A stretch of DNA of 64,000 nucleotides from Ancylomarina sp963977525 (lineage in GTDB: Bacteria; Bacteroidota; Bacteroidia; Bacteroidales; Marinifilaceae): positions 177,290 to 241,289 of the forward strand of contig CAXBPC010000002.1 of the NCBI GenBank assembly GCA_963977525.1. Direction: 5' to 3'. Position 1 is the first letter of the stretch. Every line of letters starts with the position of its first letter. Position numbers and translations under genes: made by a program. Below, piece after piece: positions 25,512 through 35,215 of the stretch. The notes below the pieces were generated by a model that had not been told where the DNA came from, searched no databases, and saw only the letters and a list, made by a program, of their open reading frames with translations.

Positions 25512-27476
25512 ATGACTGAACAATTTATATATCAAACTGAACAATTTGCTGATGTTAAAATATTAAGATATCAGGTTCCTGGTTTCGAAAATCTATCTCT
25601 TCAGCAAAAGGAATTGATTTACTATTTATCTGAAGCGGCTCACTGTGGAAGAGATATTTTGTTTGATCAGAATAATAAATACAACCTGAGAGTCCGAAGA
25701 ACTTTAGAGGCGATTCTTTTGTCATACCATGGCGATAGAGAGTGTGAAGACTTTAAGGATTTTGAAGTTTATCTAAAGAGAATTTGGTTTTCGAATGGCA
25801 TTCATCACCATTACTCAATGGATAAGATTATGCCCGAATTCTCAGAAGAGTATTTTGGTGAATTAATTGCAAACTCTAATTATGAGTTGATGCCATTAAA
25901 TGCTTCAGAAGATGAAGTTAGTCTGATTGTCGAATTAAGTGGTGTCATATTCGATAGTGAGGAAGAAGCCAAGCGAGTTGTTCTTAATCCAGAAATGGAT
26001 TTAATTGCAAGCTCTGCAAATAACTATTATGATGGTGTAAGCCAACAGGAAGTTGAAGATTTTTATCAGCAGTTGGATAAAGGAGATGTTGATCGTCCAA
26101 TCTCTACAGGATTGAATTCTAAGCTTGTAAAAGAGAATGGTGTTCTTGTAGAAAAGACTTGGAAGGTTGGCGGAATGTACACTGAAGCTATTGAGGAGAT
26201 TGTTTTTTGGTTAGAAAAAGCTCTTCCTGTTACGGATAGTGAATTGCAGCAACAATCTTTGATCAAATTAATTGAATTCTATACAACTGGTGATCTAACT
26301 ACATTCGATGATTATTCTATTCTTTGGGTAAAAGATTTGGATACTCATGTCGATGTTATGAATGGTTTTATTGAAGTTTATGGTGATGCTCTTGCTATTA
26401 AAGGTAGTTGGGAGTCAGTTGTGAATTTTGAAGATCTTGAAGGCAGTAAACGAACCAAAATCATTTCAGATAATGCACAGTGGTTTGAAGATAATTCTCC
26501 AGTTGATTCACGTTTTAAGAAGGATGTTGTAAAAGGGGTGAGTGCAAAAGTGGTTACAGTTGCCATGTTAGGTGGTGATTGTCATCCGGCAACGCCTATT
26601 GGAATCAATTTGCCGAATGCAGAGTGGATTAGAAAGGAACATGGAAGTAAATCGGTTACGATTGATAATATTACGCATGCATATCATCAAGCATCTTTAA
26701 AGGGGGGTATGCTCGAAGAGTTTGCCTATAGCGAAGAAGAAATTACGCGTTCTAAAACTTTTGGGCATCTTGGTGGAAACTTACATACAGACTTGCATGA
26801 ATGTTTAGGACATGGATCTGGACAGTTGCTGCCTGGTATTGGTATGGATGCTTTGAAGAATTACCATTCTACCCTTGAAGAGGCTCGTGCCGATTTGTTT
26901 GCCTTATATTATATCATGGATGAAAAGCTTATTGAAATTGGCTTGATACCAAGTTTGGAAGTAGGTAAAGCAGAATACGACGGTTACATACGTAATGGTC
27001 TTTTAACTCAATTGACTCGTGTTGAATTGGGGAAAGAGATTGAAGAATCTCATATGAGAAATCGTCAACTCATTGCTAAGTGGGTGTTTGAGAAAGGTGC
27101 AGATGATAAAGTTATAGAACGCATTCAAAAAAATGGAAAAGATTATTTTGTGATCCGTGATTACAATAAGCTAAGAACACTTTTCGGAGAATTATTAGAA
27201 GAGGTTCAGCGTATTAAATCGGAAGGTGATTTTGAAGCCGGAAAGCTTTTGGTAGAAAACTATGCTGTTAAAGTAGATGAGACTATTCATAAGCAAGTGA
27301 AAGAGCGTTTCGAAAAACTGAATTTAGCTGCTTATGCTGGTTTTATTAATCCAGAGTACAAGCCTGTTTATGAAGAAGGGATAATTGTAGATGTTGAAAT
27401 TATGTATCCTATGGATTTCACTGAGCAGATGCTTCATTATTCCAATAATTATTCATTTTTACCTCACATTAATTAA
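25512..27476 (+). CDS. Dipeptidyl peptidase III (M49 family)
   Basis: Zinc metallopeptidase that removes dipeptides from the N termini of short peptides. The M49 zinc motif is HECLGH (His429-His434), the variant known from Bacteroides DPP III, and the third ligand motif is EEARADL near residue 455. No signal peptide, so it is cytoplasmic. Length 654 is somewhat under the ~700 typical of eukaryotic enzymes and near bacterial ones. It precedes the DUF554 membrane gene by 12 bases. Confidence 0.93.
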   Translation: MTEQFIYQTEQFADVKILRYQVPGFENLSLQQKELIYYLSEAAHCGRDILFDQNNKYNLRVRRTLEAILLSYHGDRECEDFKDFEVYLKRIWFSNGIHHHYSMDKIMPEFSEEYFGELIANSNYELMPLNASEDEVSLIVELSGVIFDSEEEAKRVVLNPEMDLIASSANNYYDGVSQQEVEDFYQQLDKGDVDRPISTGLNSKLVKENGVLVEKTWKVGGMYTEAIEEIVFWLEKALPVTDSELQQQSLIKLIEFYTTGDLTTFDDYSILWVKDLDTHVDVMNGFIEVYGDALAIKGSWESVVNFEDLEGSKRTKIISDNAQWFEDNSPVDSRFKKDVVKGVSAKVVTVAMLGGDCHPATPIGINLPNAEWIRKEHGSKSVTIDNITHAYHQASLKGGMLEEFAYSEEEITRSKTFGHLGGNLHTDLHECLGHGSGQLLPGIGMDALKNYHSTLEEARADLFALYYIMDEKLIEIGLIPSLEVGKAEYDGYIRNGLLTQLTRVELGKEIEESHMRNRQLIAKWVFEKGADDKVIERIQKNGKDYFVIRDYNKLRTLFGELLEEVQRIKSEGDFEAGKLLVENYAVKVDETIHKQVKERFEKLNLAAYAGFINPEYKPVYEEGIIVDVEIMYPMDFTEQMLHYSNNYSFLPHIN

Positions 27477-27488
27477 TAAAAGATATCT

Positions 27489-28169
27489 ATGGTTGGAACC
27501 ATTGTTAATGTAGGAGCTGTGATAATTGGAAGTGCTATTGGTTTAGCTTTTCGTTCACGTATTCCCAAACGTCTTTTCGAAATTGTTTTTCAGGCAATTG
27601 GTCTGTTTACAATTTGTTTAGGCTTGGTTATGGCTTTTAAAGCCAATAATATGTTGATAATGGTTTTCAGTTTGGTGACAGGATCTTTACTTGGAGAATG
27701 GATTAATATTGAAAAAGCAACCGAGAAATTAAGTGATAAAGTCAAACACAAGCTAGGAAAGGAAGATGATGCTTCATTTTCTACGGGAATGATTACAGCA
27801 TTTCTCTTATTTTGTATGGGTAGTATGTCTATTCTTGGTTGCTTTGAAGAAGGAATAGGTAAAGGTTCAAATCTTTTATTCACCAAGTCGATAATGGATG
27901 GTTTTTCAGCAATTGCACTTACGGCTGCCTTTGGTATAGGGGTTATGTTCTCATCAATTCCCTTATTTATTTACCAAGCAGCTTTAACATTACTTGCTAT
28001 ACTATTTGGTAATATTATTCCAGAGACAATTATCACTGAACTTACAGGTATAGGTGGAATATTAATACTTGGCTTGGGATTTACTATTTTGAATATCAAA
28101 AAGATTAGTGTGTTAAATATGTTACCAGCTTTACTTATAGAAGTTCTTTTGTGTTACTTCTTTTTGTAA
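27489..28169 (+). CDS. DUF554 membrane protein
   Basis: Integral membrane protein of family DUF554, whose function is not known. About seven hydrophobic segments fill 226 residues; typical pieces are MVGTIVNVGAVIIGSAIGL at the start and FCMGSMSILGCFEEG in the middle. It lies 12 bases after DPP III and 42 before the kinase-RapZ fusion, within a plus-strand run. Confidence 0.85.
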   Translation: MVGTIVNVGAVIIGSAIGLAFRSRIPKRLFEIVFQAIGLFTICLGLVMAFKANNMLIMVFSLVTGSLLGEWINIEKATEKLSDKVKHKLGKEDDASFSTGMITAFLLFCMGSMSILGCFEEGIGKGSNLLFTKSIMDGFSAIALTAAFGIGVMFSSIPLFIYQAALTLLAILFGNIIPETIITELTGIGGILILGLGFTILNIKKISVLNMLPALLIEVLLCYFFL

Positions 28170-28211
28170 GAAAGAAGCTTTATTTTTATTGATTGAGAAA
28201 TATTATCCTTT

Positions 28212-29633
28212 ATGAAGAAAAATACCAAACAAAATATAATTAGTCTTTTTGAAAATTGGTCGGGCGATCAAGTTGTGAATACGGAATTGATTCCACCTTC
28301 AGGTTCGTACCGTGAATACATTCGCATTATTGGTAAGAACCTAACTGTGATGGGTGTTTATAATTCTGATAAAAAAGAAAATAATGCCTTTATTACTTAT
28401 AGTCGACACTTTAAATCTAAAGGTTTGTCGGTTCCAGAAATTTTAGCTGTAGATGAGTCTATGGATATTTATTTGCAGGATGATTTTGGTGATACCATGC
28501 TTTTCGATTATATCCAAAACGAGAGAGAAGGCGATCATTTTCCTGAATCACTAATTTGGATTCTTAAAAAAACCATAAAAGAACTTGTTCGATTTCAAAT
28601 TGAAGGTACTGATGGATTAGATTATTCAGTAGCCTACCCACGCGCAGCTTTTGATAAGCAGTCTATGATGTGGGATTTGAACTATTTTAAATATTACTTT
28701 CTTAAACTTGCACAAATTCCATTCGATGAGCAATTGCTTGAGGATGATTATCTGAGATTTACAGATTACTTATTGCAGGCTCCTAGTGACTATTTCCTAT
28801 ACAGGGATTTCCAATCGAGAAATGTCATGTTAAAGGATGGTGAGCCCAAATTTATTGACTTTCAAGGTGGAAGGAAAGGTGCTTTACCTTATGATTTAGC
28901 TTCACTATTATATGATGCTAAAGCAGATTTTTCTGAGGCCTTACGAGAAGAGCTTTTAGCCTATTATTTAGATGAGTTGAATAATTATGAGGATGTAGAT
29001 ATCGCAGGCTTTAAATCGCATTATTATGGCTTTGTTTTAATACGTATGATGCAGGCCATGGGTGCATTTGGTTTTAGAGGTTTCTATGAGAAAAAGGAAC
29101 ACTTTCTTCAATCTATTCCCTATGCATTGCGTGATTTAAAAGAGGTTTTACAGCATTTAGATTTTCCAGTTCAACTTCCTGAGTTAATATCGGCTCTTGA
29201 AAGTGTGTGTGATTCTGAATTTCTTAAAACTGTTGGTGTGAGCAAAGAGGAAAAATTGAATGTAATTATTCAAAGTTTTTCATATCGACGTGGGATACAA
29301 CCTGATGGTTTTGTTTTCGATTGTCGTATAATTGATGACCCTGTTGGTGATATTCGTTTTGAAGATAGTCATATGAGTTCTGAGTTTCTTCCTACATTTT
29401 TCAAAGAAGAAACAAGCATGCATGCTTTTCTCAAATCGGTTTGTGCAGTTGTTGATATTGCGATTGATAAATCCAAAAAACAGCAAAAAAAACAATTAGA
29501 AATCTATTTTGGTTGTGTAGGTGGTCAACATCGATCGGTTTATGCTGCAGAATTCATGGCAGAATATATTGATATGAAATATGATGTTGAAGTTAATTTA
29601 AGACATCAAGAACTAGATAATGTTGTGGCTTAA
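28212..29633 (+). CDS. AmgK-like sugar kinase fused to RapZ C-terminal domain
   Basis: Two-domain protein of 473 residues. Residues 1-330 are an APH-fold kinase: catalytic Asp199 and Asn204 in YRDFQSRNVML, then KFIDFQGGRKG as the metal-binding DFxG. This type includes AmgK, which phosphorylates MurNAc at C1. Residues ~345-473 resemble the C-terminal domain of RapZ (SFSYRRGIQPDGFVFDCR and GCVGGQHRSVYAAEF), which in E. coli binds glucosamine-6-phosphate. A MurU-like nucleotidyltransferase follows 150 bases later, which supports the MurNAc salvage role. The N-terminal P-loop domain of full RapZ is absent. The domain calls are firm, the substrate is inferred. Confidence 0.85.
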   Translation: MKKNTKQNIISLFENWSGDQVVNTELIPPSGSYREYIRIIGKNLTVMGVYNSDKKENNAFITYSRHFKSKGLSVPEILAVDESMDIYLQDDFGDTMLFDYIQNEREGDHFPESLIWILKKTIKELVRFQIEGTDGLDYSVAYPRAAFDKQSMMWDLNYFKYYFLKLAQIPFDEQLLEDDYLRFTDYLLQAPSDYFLYRDFQSRNVMLKDGEPKFIDFQGGRKGALPYDLASLLYDAKADFSEALREELLAYYLDELNNYEDVDIAGFKSHYYGFVLIRMMQAMGAFGFRGFYEKKEHFLQSIPYALRDLKEVLQHLDFPVQLPELISALESVCDSEFLKTVGVSKEEKLNVIIQSFSYRRGIQPDGFVFDCRIIDDPVGDIRFEDSHMSSEFLPTFFKEETSMHAFLKSVCAVVDIAIDKSKKQQKKQLEIYFGCVGGQHRSVYAAEFMAEYIDMKYDVEVNLRHQELDNVVA

Positions 29634-29638
29634 AAGCA

Positions 29639-29791
29639 ATGGGAAAGAAGCGTTGTAAATTATCAGAGACTGAATATGCCGATAAACTTTGCAAAGGCGG
29701 AGAGAGATACGTGTGTAAAAAATGTGCTCGTGTTGCAAAGAATGTGAAAAGGCTTTGTGATGCAAAAGAAATAAAAAGACAATATGATTAA
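29639..29791 (+). CDS. 50-residue Cys-rich zinc-ribbon-like protein
   Basis: Small gene fitted exactly between the kinase-RapZ gene (5 bases before its ATG) and murU, whose ATG at 29784 overlaps its last 8 bases. The translation begins MGKKRCKLSETEY and ends KEIKRQYD. Cys at 6, 18, 26, 29 and 40 include a CKKC knuckle, and about a third of the residues are Lys or Arg, so a metal-binding, nucleic-acid- or protein-binding role is plausible. Tight packing and the overlap argue that it is real and translationally coupled. Family not recognised. Confidence 0.7.
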   Translation: MGKKRCKLSETEYADKLCKGGERYVCKKCARVAKNVKRLCDAKEIKRQYD

Positions 29792-30521
29792 TGCAATGAT
29801 ATTCGCAGCAGGTCTTGGTACTAGACTGCAGCATTATACCCAAAATTGCCCTAAAGCACTAGTTAGCTTGAATGGCAAACCTTTACTTGAACACTGTATT
29901 CTTAAGCTTAAAGATTTTGGTGTTGATCGTATTGTAATTAACGTACATCATTTTGCTGATCAAATTGAAGAGTTCTTAGAATTGAAGAATAATTTTGGTA
30001 TGGATATTCGTATATCTGACGAGAGAAAGCTTTTGTTAGATACTGGAGGAGCCATTAATCATGCTAAGTCCCTTTTTATACCCAATTCGCCTATATTAAT
30101 CTATAATGTTGATATTCTGAGTTCATTGGATCTTAATGCTCTTATAGCTTCGCATAAGAACAAGAAAGGACTAGCTACTCTTAATCTAAGAGATAAAAAC
30201 ACAAATCGATACCTGTGCTTTAATGAGGATAATTTGTTGTGTGCATGGAAGAATGATGCTACAAAAGAAGAGAAGATTGTGAATGAAAGTCATCTCAATT
30301 CTAATTCATACAGCTTCTCTGGAATTCATATTATCGATTATAAGCTTTTGGGTTTAATTGAAGAAGAAGGTGTGTTTTCTATTATTGATTTGTATTTACG
30401 TTTAGCAAAAAATCACAAAATTGTAGGGTATTACGATACATCTGATATCTGGATGGATCTAGGAAAACCAGATGAGTTACAAAAGGCTGAATTGGTAATT
30501 AATAAAATGGACAAATGTTAA
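29784..30521 (+). CDS. murU: MurU-like sugar-1-phosphate nucleotidyltransferase
   Basis: Nucleotidyltransferase that joins a sugar-1-phosphate to UTP; MurU makes UDP-MurNAc from MurNAc-1-phosphate. The signature FAAGLGTRLQHYTQNCPKALVSLNGKPLLEH is seen at residues 7-37, followed by YNVDILSSLDLNAL with the metal-binding Asp. Length 245 matches MurU rather than longer GlmU-type enzymes, and there is no acyltransferase repeat. It overlaps the 50-residue gene, and an AmgK-like kinase lies upstream, giving a coherent peptidoglycan-recycling set. A GDP-mannose-type substrate is the main alternative. Confidence 0.82.
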   Translation: MINAMIFAAGLGTRLQHYTQNCPKALVSLNGKPLLEHCILKLKDFGVDRIVINVHHFADQIEEFLELKNNFGMDIRISDERKLLLDTGGAINHAKSLFIPNSPILIYNVDILSSLDLNALIASHKNKKGLATLNLRDKNTNRYLCFNEDNLLCAWKNDATKEEKIVNESHLNSNSYSFSGIHIIDYKLLGLIEEEGVFSIIDLYLRLAKNHKIVGYYDTSDIWMDLGKPDELQKAELVINKMDKC

Positions 30522-30543
30522 GCTGTTTTATTTTATAAAGCAT

Positions 30544-30576
30544 AAAAAAATCCATTCTTAATGAATGGATTTTTTA
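30544..30576. terminator. Bidirectional terminator between murU and ABC exporter
   Basis: Stem AAAAATCCATTC with GAATGGATTTTT, 5-base loop, A and T runs on the two sides. Confidence 0.85.
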
Positions 30577-30577
30577 T

Positions 30578-33500
30578 TTATATCAGTTTTGTTAATCGCC
30601 GCTCTAGAGAATTTAAGAAGCGTTTAAATAGTCCAAAATACAAGATGAGATAAAGTGAAAGTGTCATCGACCATATGACAATAATATTGACCCAATATGT
30701 ATCATATTCTCGATTGAATATCTTTTTTCGAGGAGCATAAAAGTGTGCTTTTAAAAATGCACTCTCACCATCTCTGAAAATAGGATCGATTCTCTGGAAA
30801 AGGCGATCTTTATATTCTACGATACGCTCTATATCATTGTTATTTGTAACAAATTCAGTAAGTCTGTCATTGTCATGTGATTTCTTCATGTTGACAAAGC
30901 TTTCCTTATCTGGGAATTTACTTTGTAATGCGAGTAGCTTTTCATCTTTTTTCTTGTTCGCTGCATTATAAAGCATAATGTAATGACGATTAAGATCGTT
31001 TAGATATATTTTCAGTTCATTTAATAAAACTAAGTTTGTTGGATTTCTTTCTAAAAGATCTAATTTTTCAAAATCCAGTGGTAGTGAGTTATTCTTTAAT
31101 TCGTTATAAATCAATTCCAGATTCAATTTATACTTATCGTCAACTTGACCTTTGCTAAGTGTTTTTTCACAATCTTTAAGTTTATTCTTTAAGATAGGTA
31201 ACCAATAGTTTTTCTTATAATCAGCTTGACTCATCACTTTATCATACAAATAAAAATTGCTTTCATATTTGTTTGCTGTAAATTGTTGAACCGCTAAAGC
31301 CTCGTATGCCCATCTTGCTGTAATAATTTCACCATACCATGGTACTCTGTTAGGGTGAGAAATATTAGGATTAATCTTGTCAAACTTTACAATTACACCA
31401 CTTAGAATAAGTTGAGGAATTAAAATAAATGGAATAAGAATGTAGATGTTAATTACAGTTTTAAAACTGTCAGAGATAACTAATCCGAGCATGTTAGCAA
31501 AACACCAAGAGGTGAAAAGAACAAGCCAATAGGTGAAATACATATCTTTTATTTCAAGTATATAATTCCCAATTATTACAAATATAAAAGCTTGAAATGC
31601 TGAAACTGAAAATAGAATTACAACTTTAGAAAGAAAGTAACTGCTTCTACTTAAATTAAGAAAACGTTCTCTTTTTAGAATTATTCGGTCTTTTATAATT
31701 TCTTCAGCACTGAGTGTCAGTCCTATAAATAGGGCAACAATAACAGACATGAAAAGATAAACAGGAATGTTACTATTATTACTAAAAGTATACCCTAATT
31801 CGTTGCCTTTATCTATATTATAGAATTTAATAATATAAGATAAAATGAAGGCTAAAAGAGGTGTCTCAAATAAGTTTATAAGAAGGTATTGTGGATTTGC
31901 AAGCTTTGATAAGATATCACGATTGACAAATACTTTAAACTGCTTAAATTGATTTGGAATCTTAAAGCTAATAGGTGGTAACTCATTAGCGTCATTAATA
32001 TTTTTTTGAGTTATATCACAGCTATTTCTTAATCTTTCATCCCATTGTTTAGGACTAACCTTTCTCACTTGAGTAGGAATTCCATATTCATCAAGAACTT
32101 CAGACTCAACCATGTTGAAAATCTGATCGGCATCAATATTACCACAAGCCTCACACTCATTACCACTACGATTAGCTTGTTGAGTTTGAGATTTAAAATA
32201 GGTAATTGCATCCAATGGGTTACCATTAAATATCATATAGCCACCTAAGTCAAGAAAAACAAGACGATCGAACATCTTGAATGTTTCACTTGAAGGCTGA
32301 TGAACAACTACAAATATTAACTTGCCTTTACGAGCTAAGTTCTTTAGAAGATCCATTATTTTCGACGAATCTCGAGAAGATAGACCTGAAGTTGGCTCAT
32401 CTAAAAATAGTACAGCTGGTTCTCTAATTAATTCCAGTGCAATATTGAGTCGTTTACGTTGTCCACCACTAATTTTTTTATCTAAAGGGTTTCCAACTTG
32501 AAGGTCTTTTGCCTCAAATAAACCTAGGTCACTAAGGACTTTATAAACAAGCCTGATAAGTTGAAAAGAAGAATATTTGTCGAAACAAAGTTTGGCATTG
32601 AAATATAGATTCTCGAAAACGGTTAAGGAATCTATCAAAAGATCATCTTGTGAGACGTGACCAATAACACCTTCGATTAATTCTTTTTCGTTATATATAT
32701 CACGTCCATTTATTAGAACTTGTCCTTTTTGTGGAACTAATGAACCGTTAAGGATATTAAGTAATGTTGTTTTTCCAGCACCACTCGACCCCATTATTCC
32801 AACCATCTTTCCAGATTCTTCTTTGAAAGATTGCTTGTGAACTCCTTGGTCATTCTCCTTATATCTGAACTCTATATCTTTGGTTTCAAAAACAACACGC
32901 TCACTGTTAGCATCTCTATTAAATGTACTTAAAACATCACTAAAATAGATAGGTTCAATCTTAGGATTACGAACCGATGAGCCTTGAGTTAAAATATGAA
33001 CACGATCTTTTTTAAGAGCAAGACCATTCATATATAGTTCACCTAAACCTTGGAATCGTATTACGAAAAGATCAATTCTAACAAGTCTTAGAATTTTAAT
33101 TTCTCCGGTAATCCCTTCCGAATATATATGTTCCCCTTTACTCTTGTATCCCTTATTGTTGTTAATAGTTAACAGACGTTCAGATTCTATAATCTCGTCA
33201 AAATTCGACAACATAAAATCTTGTAGTCTGACATAGCCATCTGCAGGTAAATTAAATGTATCAGTTACAGTTGCGACGAACTCTTTTTCTTCATCTGTAA
33301 TCTCATCACTTTCCATCAGGAATTCAAGGAGTTGAATAACGATGATTATTTTTTGTCGAGCAACAAGCTCTTTGTTCATTTCGCTACAGATGCGAAGAAC
33401 ACGAACCGAACGAGAAGAGGTTACTTGCTTTCTTTTTGATCGCCTGTTGTTTCGATCAATAGTATCTTGGTAATATTCGTCGTAAAGGTTTAAGTATTCT

Positions 33501-33631
33501 TGAGCAGAATCTTGATCAAGTTGACGATACAGATACTTTACAACCATCGCACGGCGCTTTTCTCCCGAGCCTTCAGGATGCGCAATAATTGCGAATAGTT
33601 GCATTAAGGCTTTTAGAATTCTTTCGCTCAT
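30578..33631 (-). CDS. ABCG-type ABC transporter with N-terminal TerB-like region
   Basis: Single-chain ATPase-permease of 1017 residues. Residues ~1-150 are helical and acidic, with resemblance to TerB-like domains (LMESDEITDEEKEFVATVTDTF); 165-250 are beta-rich, perhaps FHA-like. The ABC domain follows: Walker A GSSGAGKTT, signature ISGGQRKRLNIA, Walker B VLFLDEPTSGL, switch VVHQPSS. Then come about six membrane helices interrupted by a large helical loop (about residues 780-940). The domain order ATPase-then-membrane is that of the ABCG/White group. The substrate is unknown. It follows two envelope-protein genes in the same direction. Confidence 0.88.
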   Translation of the reverse strand: MSERILKALMQLFAIIAHPEGSGEKRRAMVVKYLYRQLDQDSAQEYLNLYDEYYQDTIDRNNRRSKRKQVTSSRSVRVLRICSEMNKELVARQKIIIVIQLLEFLMESDEITDEEKEFVATVTDTFNLPADGYVRLQDFMLSNFDEIIESERLLTINNNKGYKSKGEHIYSEGITGEIKILRLVRIDLFVIRFQGLGELYMNGLALKKDRVHILTQGSSVRNPKIEPIYFSDVLSTFNRDANSERVVFETKDIEFRYKENDQGVHKQSFKEESGKMVGIMGSSGAGKTTLLNILNGSLVPQKGQVLINGRDIYNEKELIEGVIGHVSQDDLLIDSLTVFENLYFNAKLCFDKYSSFQLIRLVYKVLSDLGLFEAKDLQVGNPLDKKISGGQRKRLNIALELIREPAVLFLDEPTSGLSSRDSSKIMDLLKNLARKGKLIFVVVHQPSSETFKMFDRLVFLDLGGYMIFNGNPLDAITYFKSQTQQANRSGNECEACGNIDADQIFNMVESEVLDEYGIPTQVRKVSPKQWDERLRNSCDITQKNINDANELPPISFKIPNQFKQFKVFVNRDILSKLANPQYLLINLFETPLLAFILSYIIKFYNIDKGNELGYTFSNNSNIPVYLFMSVIVALFIGLTLSAEEIIKDRIILKRERFLNLSRSSYFLSKVVILFSVSAFQAFIFVIIGNYILEIKDMYFTYWLVLFTSWCFANMLGLVISDSFKTVINIYILIPFILIPQLILSGVIVKFDKINPNISHPNRVPWYGEIITARWAYEALAVQQFTANKYESNFYLYDKVMSQADYKKNYWLPILKNKLKDCEKTLSKGQVDDKYKLNLELIYNELKNNSLPLDFEKLDLLERNPTNLVLLNELKIYLNDLNRHYIMLYNAANKKKDEKLLALQSKFPDKESFVNMKKSHDNDRLTEFVTNNNDIERIVEYKDRLFQRIDPIFRDGESAFLKAHFYAPRKKIFNREYDTYWVNIIVIWSMTLSLYLILYFGLFKRFLNSLERRLTKLI

Positions 33632-33667
33632 GAAGTAAGAGGGATTGGGGAGATTTAGGTAGAGGTA

Positions 33668-34081
33668 TTACTGCTTGAATCCAATCAGTAATAAAATTGA
33701 ACCTGGCTTTTTCGTTTTAGAAATGTATTGAGCCTTTATAGTGCAATTTAGTGTGCTATTGAATTCAAAATCCCAATATGGAGTTGATCCATGTTTTTTG
33801 TTCGTGAATAAAACACGATTCTCTTGATCGTAAACAGTGAAGATGAGCTGACTGTCTTTCTGATTACTTACTCCTGCTATTCTATAATGATTCCCAGAAT
33901 AGAATGTCGTGTGAAATTCAGCTGATTCTCCAGAATTTACTTCAGCTTTGTATTCTTGACCATCCGATACGAAAGGTGATTGTAGGTATTTACTACATTC
34001 TGTCATTAAAGCATTATCCTGAGCCATTGATGTAAAAGCTGTGGAAACAAGTATGATTACAAAAAAATATATCGTTTTCAT
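33668..34081 (-). CDS. Secreted small protein, unknown function
   Basis: A 137-residue protein with signal peptide MKTIYFFVIILVSTAFTSMAQ and a cut after MAQ. The mature part is beta-rich (YRIAGVSNQKDSQLIFTVYDQENRVLF...) and could be a small beta-sandwich. It lies 36 bases before the ABC exporter and 64 after the anchored protein on the same strand, so a role in that exporter system is suggested by position alone. Confidence 0.7.
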   Translation of the reverse strand: MKTIYFFVIILVSTAFTSMAQDNALMTECSKYLQSPFVSDGQEYKAEVNSGESAEFHTTFYSGNHYRIAGVSNQKDSQLIFTVYDQENRVLFTNKKHGSTPYWDFEFNSTLNCTIKAQYISKTKKPGSILLLIGFKQ

Positions 34082-34145
34082 CTTTTCTAAGTTTGTGTTA
34101 GGTAGGGCAAATGATGCTTTCCGTAGAATTGCTTAGTAACTAAGC

Positions 34146-35084
34146 TTATTGCGTGATAAAAGTGTGTAGCTTTTCGATTTTCTCAGTAATAACTGATGTC
34201 AATTTTGGTGTAATTATCAATTTTGACGTGCTATTCACTATAGTAAGTTTCTTTTTAGGGAAATCTTTAGAAGGAATGTATTCATATTCTTCCACAATTT
34301 CATCGAAAGTATAAGCTAGTTGTATTAAGTTTTCAACTAGGTATTTATAACTTTCACTATCTTCTGAGTATGGGATTAATAATTTGATAAGATTCTCTAA
34401 AGGTCTTTTTTGTTCAGCAATTCTTTGCATCAAATCAGGATGAGGATTATTTTTCATCTCTTGAGTAAGAACGTATATTGATTCAATCCAACCGCCAGCA
34501 AGTATCAGTGCACCAGTCTCTTCTCTTTTATTGTTTTTTAGGTATTTATCGATGTTTCTGTATGTCTCAGATACAATTACCATCAACGAATCGCGGGTAT
34601 TGATATTTGCTTCAACTCTATTTACGATGTTTTGATTTAGTACTTTATAAATACCAAGATCTAGAGACAGAATTTTAAGAACTGCAAAGTAACTTGCAGC
34701 ATCTTGTGTTTGCTGATAAATATTGATATATCCTAAATCAACACCATAAACACCAAAGTTTATAGCCCGACTAAAGTTAGTTACATAATCAGAAGCCTTA
34801 CGTGAAGGGTTCAATAATTCCTTATTATACGAAATTCCAGACTCATGTAAAATAAGTGAAATCTGATAAGGAGATGGTAAACTAAACATGATGTTGTTGA
34901 AGTGGAAAATATTACCACTCTCTTGTTCTGCATTAACAGAAGAAGCCACAAGATCTTCAATGAGTTTAACTTCATCATTAGTCTTCTCAGACGGTTTCCT
35001 AAAATAGAAGAGAGATGTAACTACAATAATTATTAAAAAAACAATTACGAGTCTAATTCGGTTCTTTGAGTTTTTTTCTGGCAT
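34146..35084 (-). CDS. Membrane-anchored periplasmic protein, unknown function
   Basis: First gene of the minus-strand exporter operon; 312 residues. A single membrane helix near residues 11-28 (LVIVFLIIIVVTSLFYF) is followed by a helical exterior domain. No known motif; the piece FSLPSPYQISLILHESGISY and the phrase GALILAGGWIESIYVL are conserved-looking. Divergent from the DPP IV gene across a 131-base gap. Confidence 0.7.
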   Translation of the reverse strand: MPEKNSKNRIRLVIVFLIIIVVTSLFYFRKPSEKTNDEVKLIEDLVASSVNAEQESGNIFHFNNIMFSLPSPYQISLILHESGISYNKELLNPSRKASDYVTNFSRAINFGVYGVDLGYINIYQQTQDAASYFAVLKILSLDLGIYKVLNQNIVNRVEANINTRDSLMVIVSETYRNIDKYLKNNKREETGALILAGGWIESIYVLTQEMKNNPHPDLMQRIAEQKRPLENLIKLLIPYSEDSESYKYLVENLIQLAYTFDEIVEEYEYIPSKDFPKKKLTIVNSTSKLIITPKLTSVITEKIEKLHTFITQ

Positions 35085-35161
35085 TATGCTTTACTTATAA
35101 AATTATATGGCAATTTAGTAAGAATATATTAGAAGTCAAATGGCCTTTTATCGATTTTTAA

Positions 35162-35169
35162 TACATTTG
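35162..35169 (+). promoter_or_regulatory. Probable DPP IV gene -7 box
   Basis: TACATTTG matches TAnnTTTG and lies 46 bases before the ATG at 35216. No clear -33 box. Confidence 0.45.
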
Positions 35170-35215
35170 AGGGCTTTATAAAATACTACTAACAGCAATT
35201 ATAAAATTAAACTAA

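Noticed and set aside
29613..29843. 76-residue minus-strand frame across the amgK-murU junction
   Set aside because: Opposes three well-packed plus-strand genes and shows no family features.
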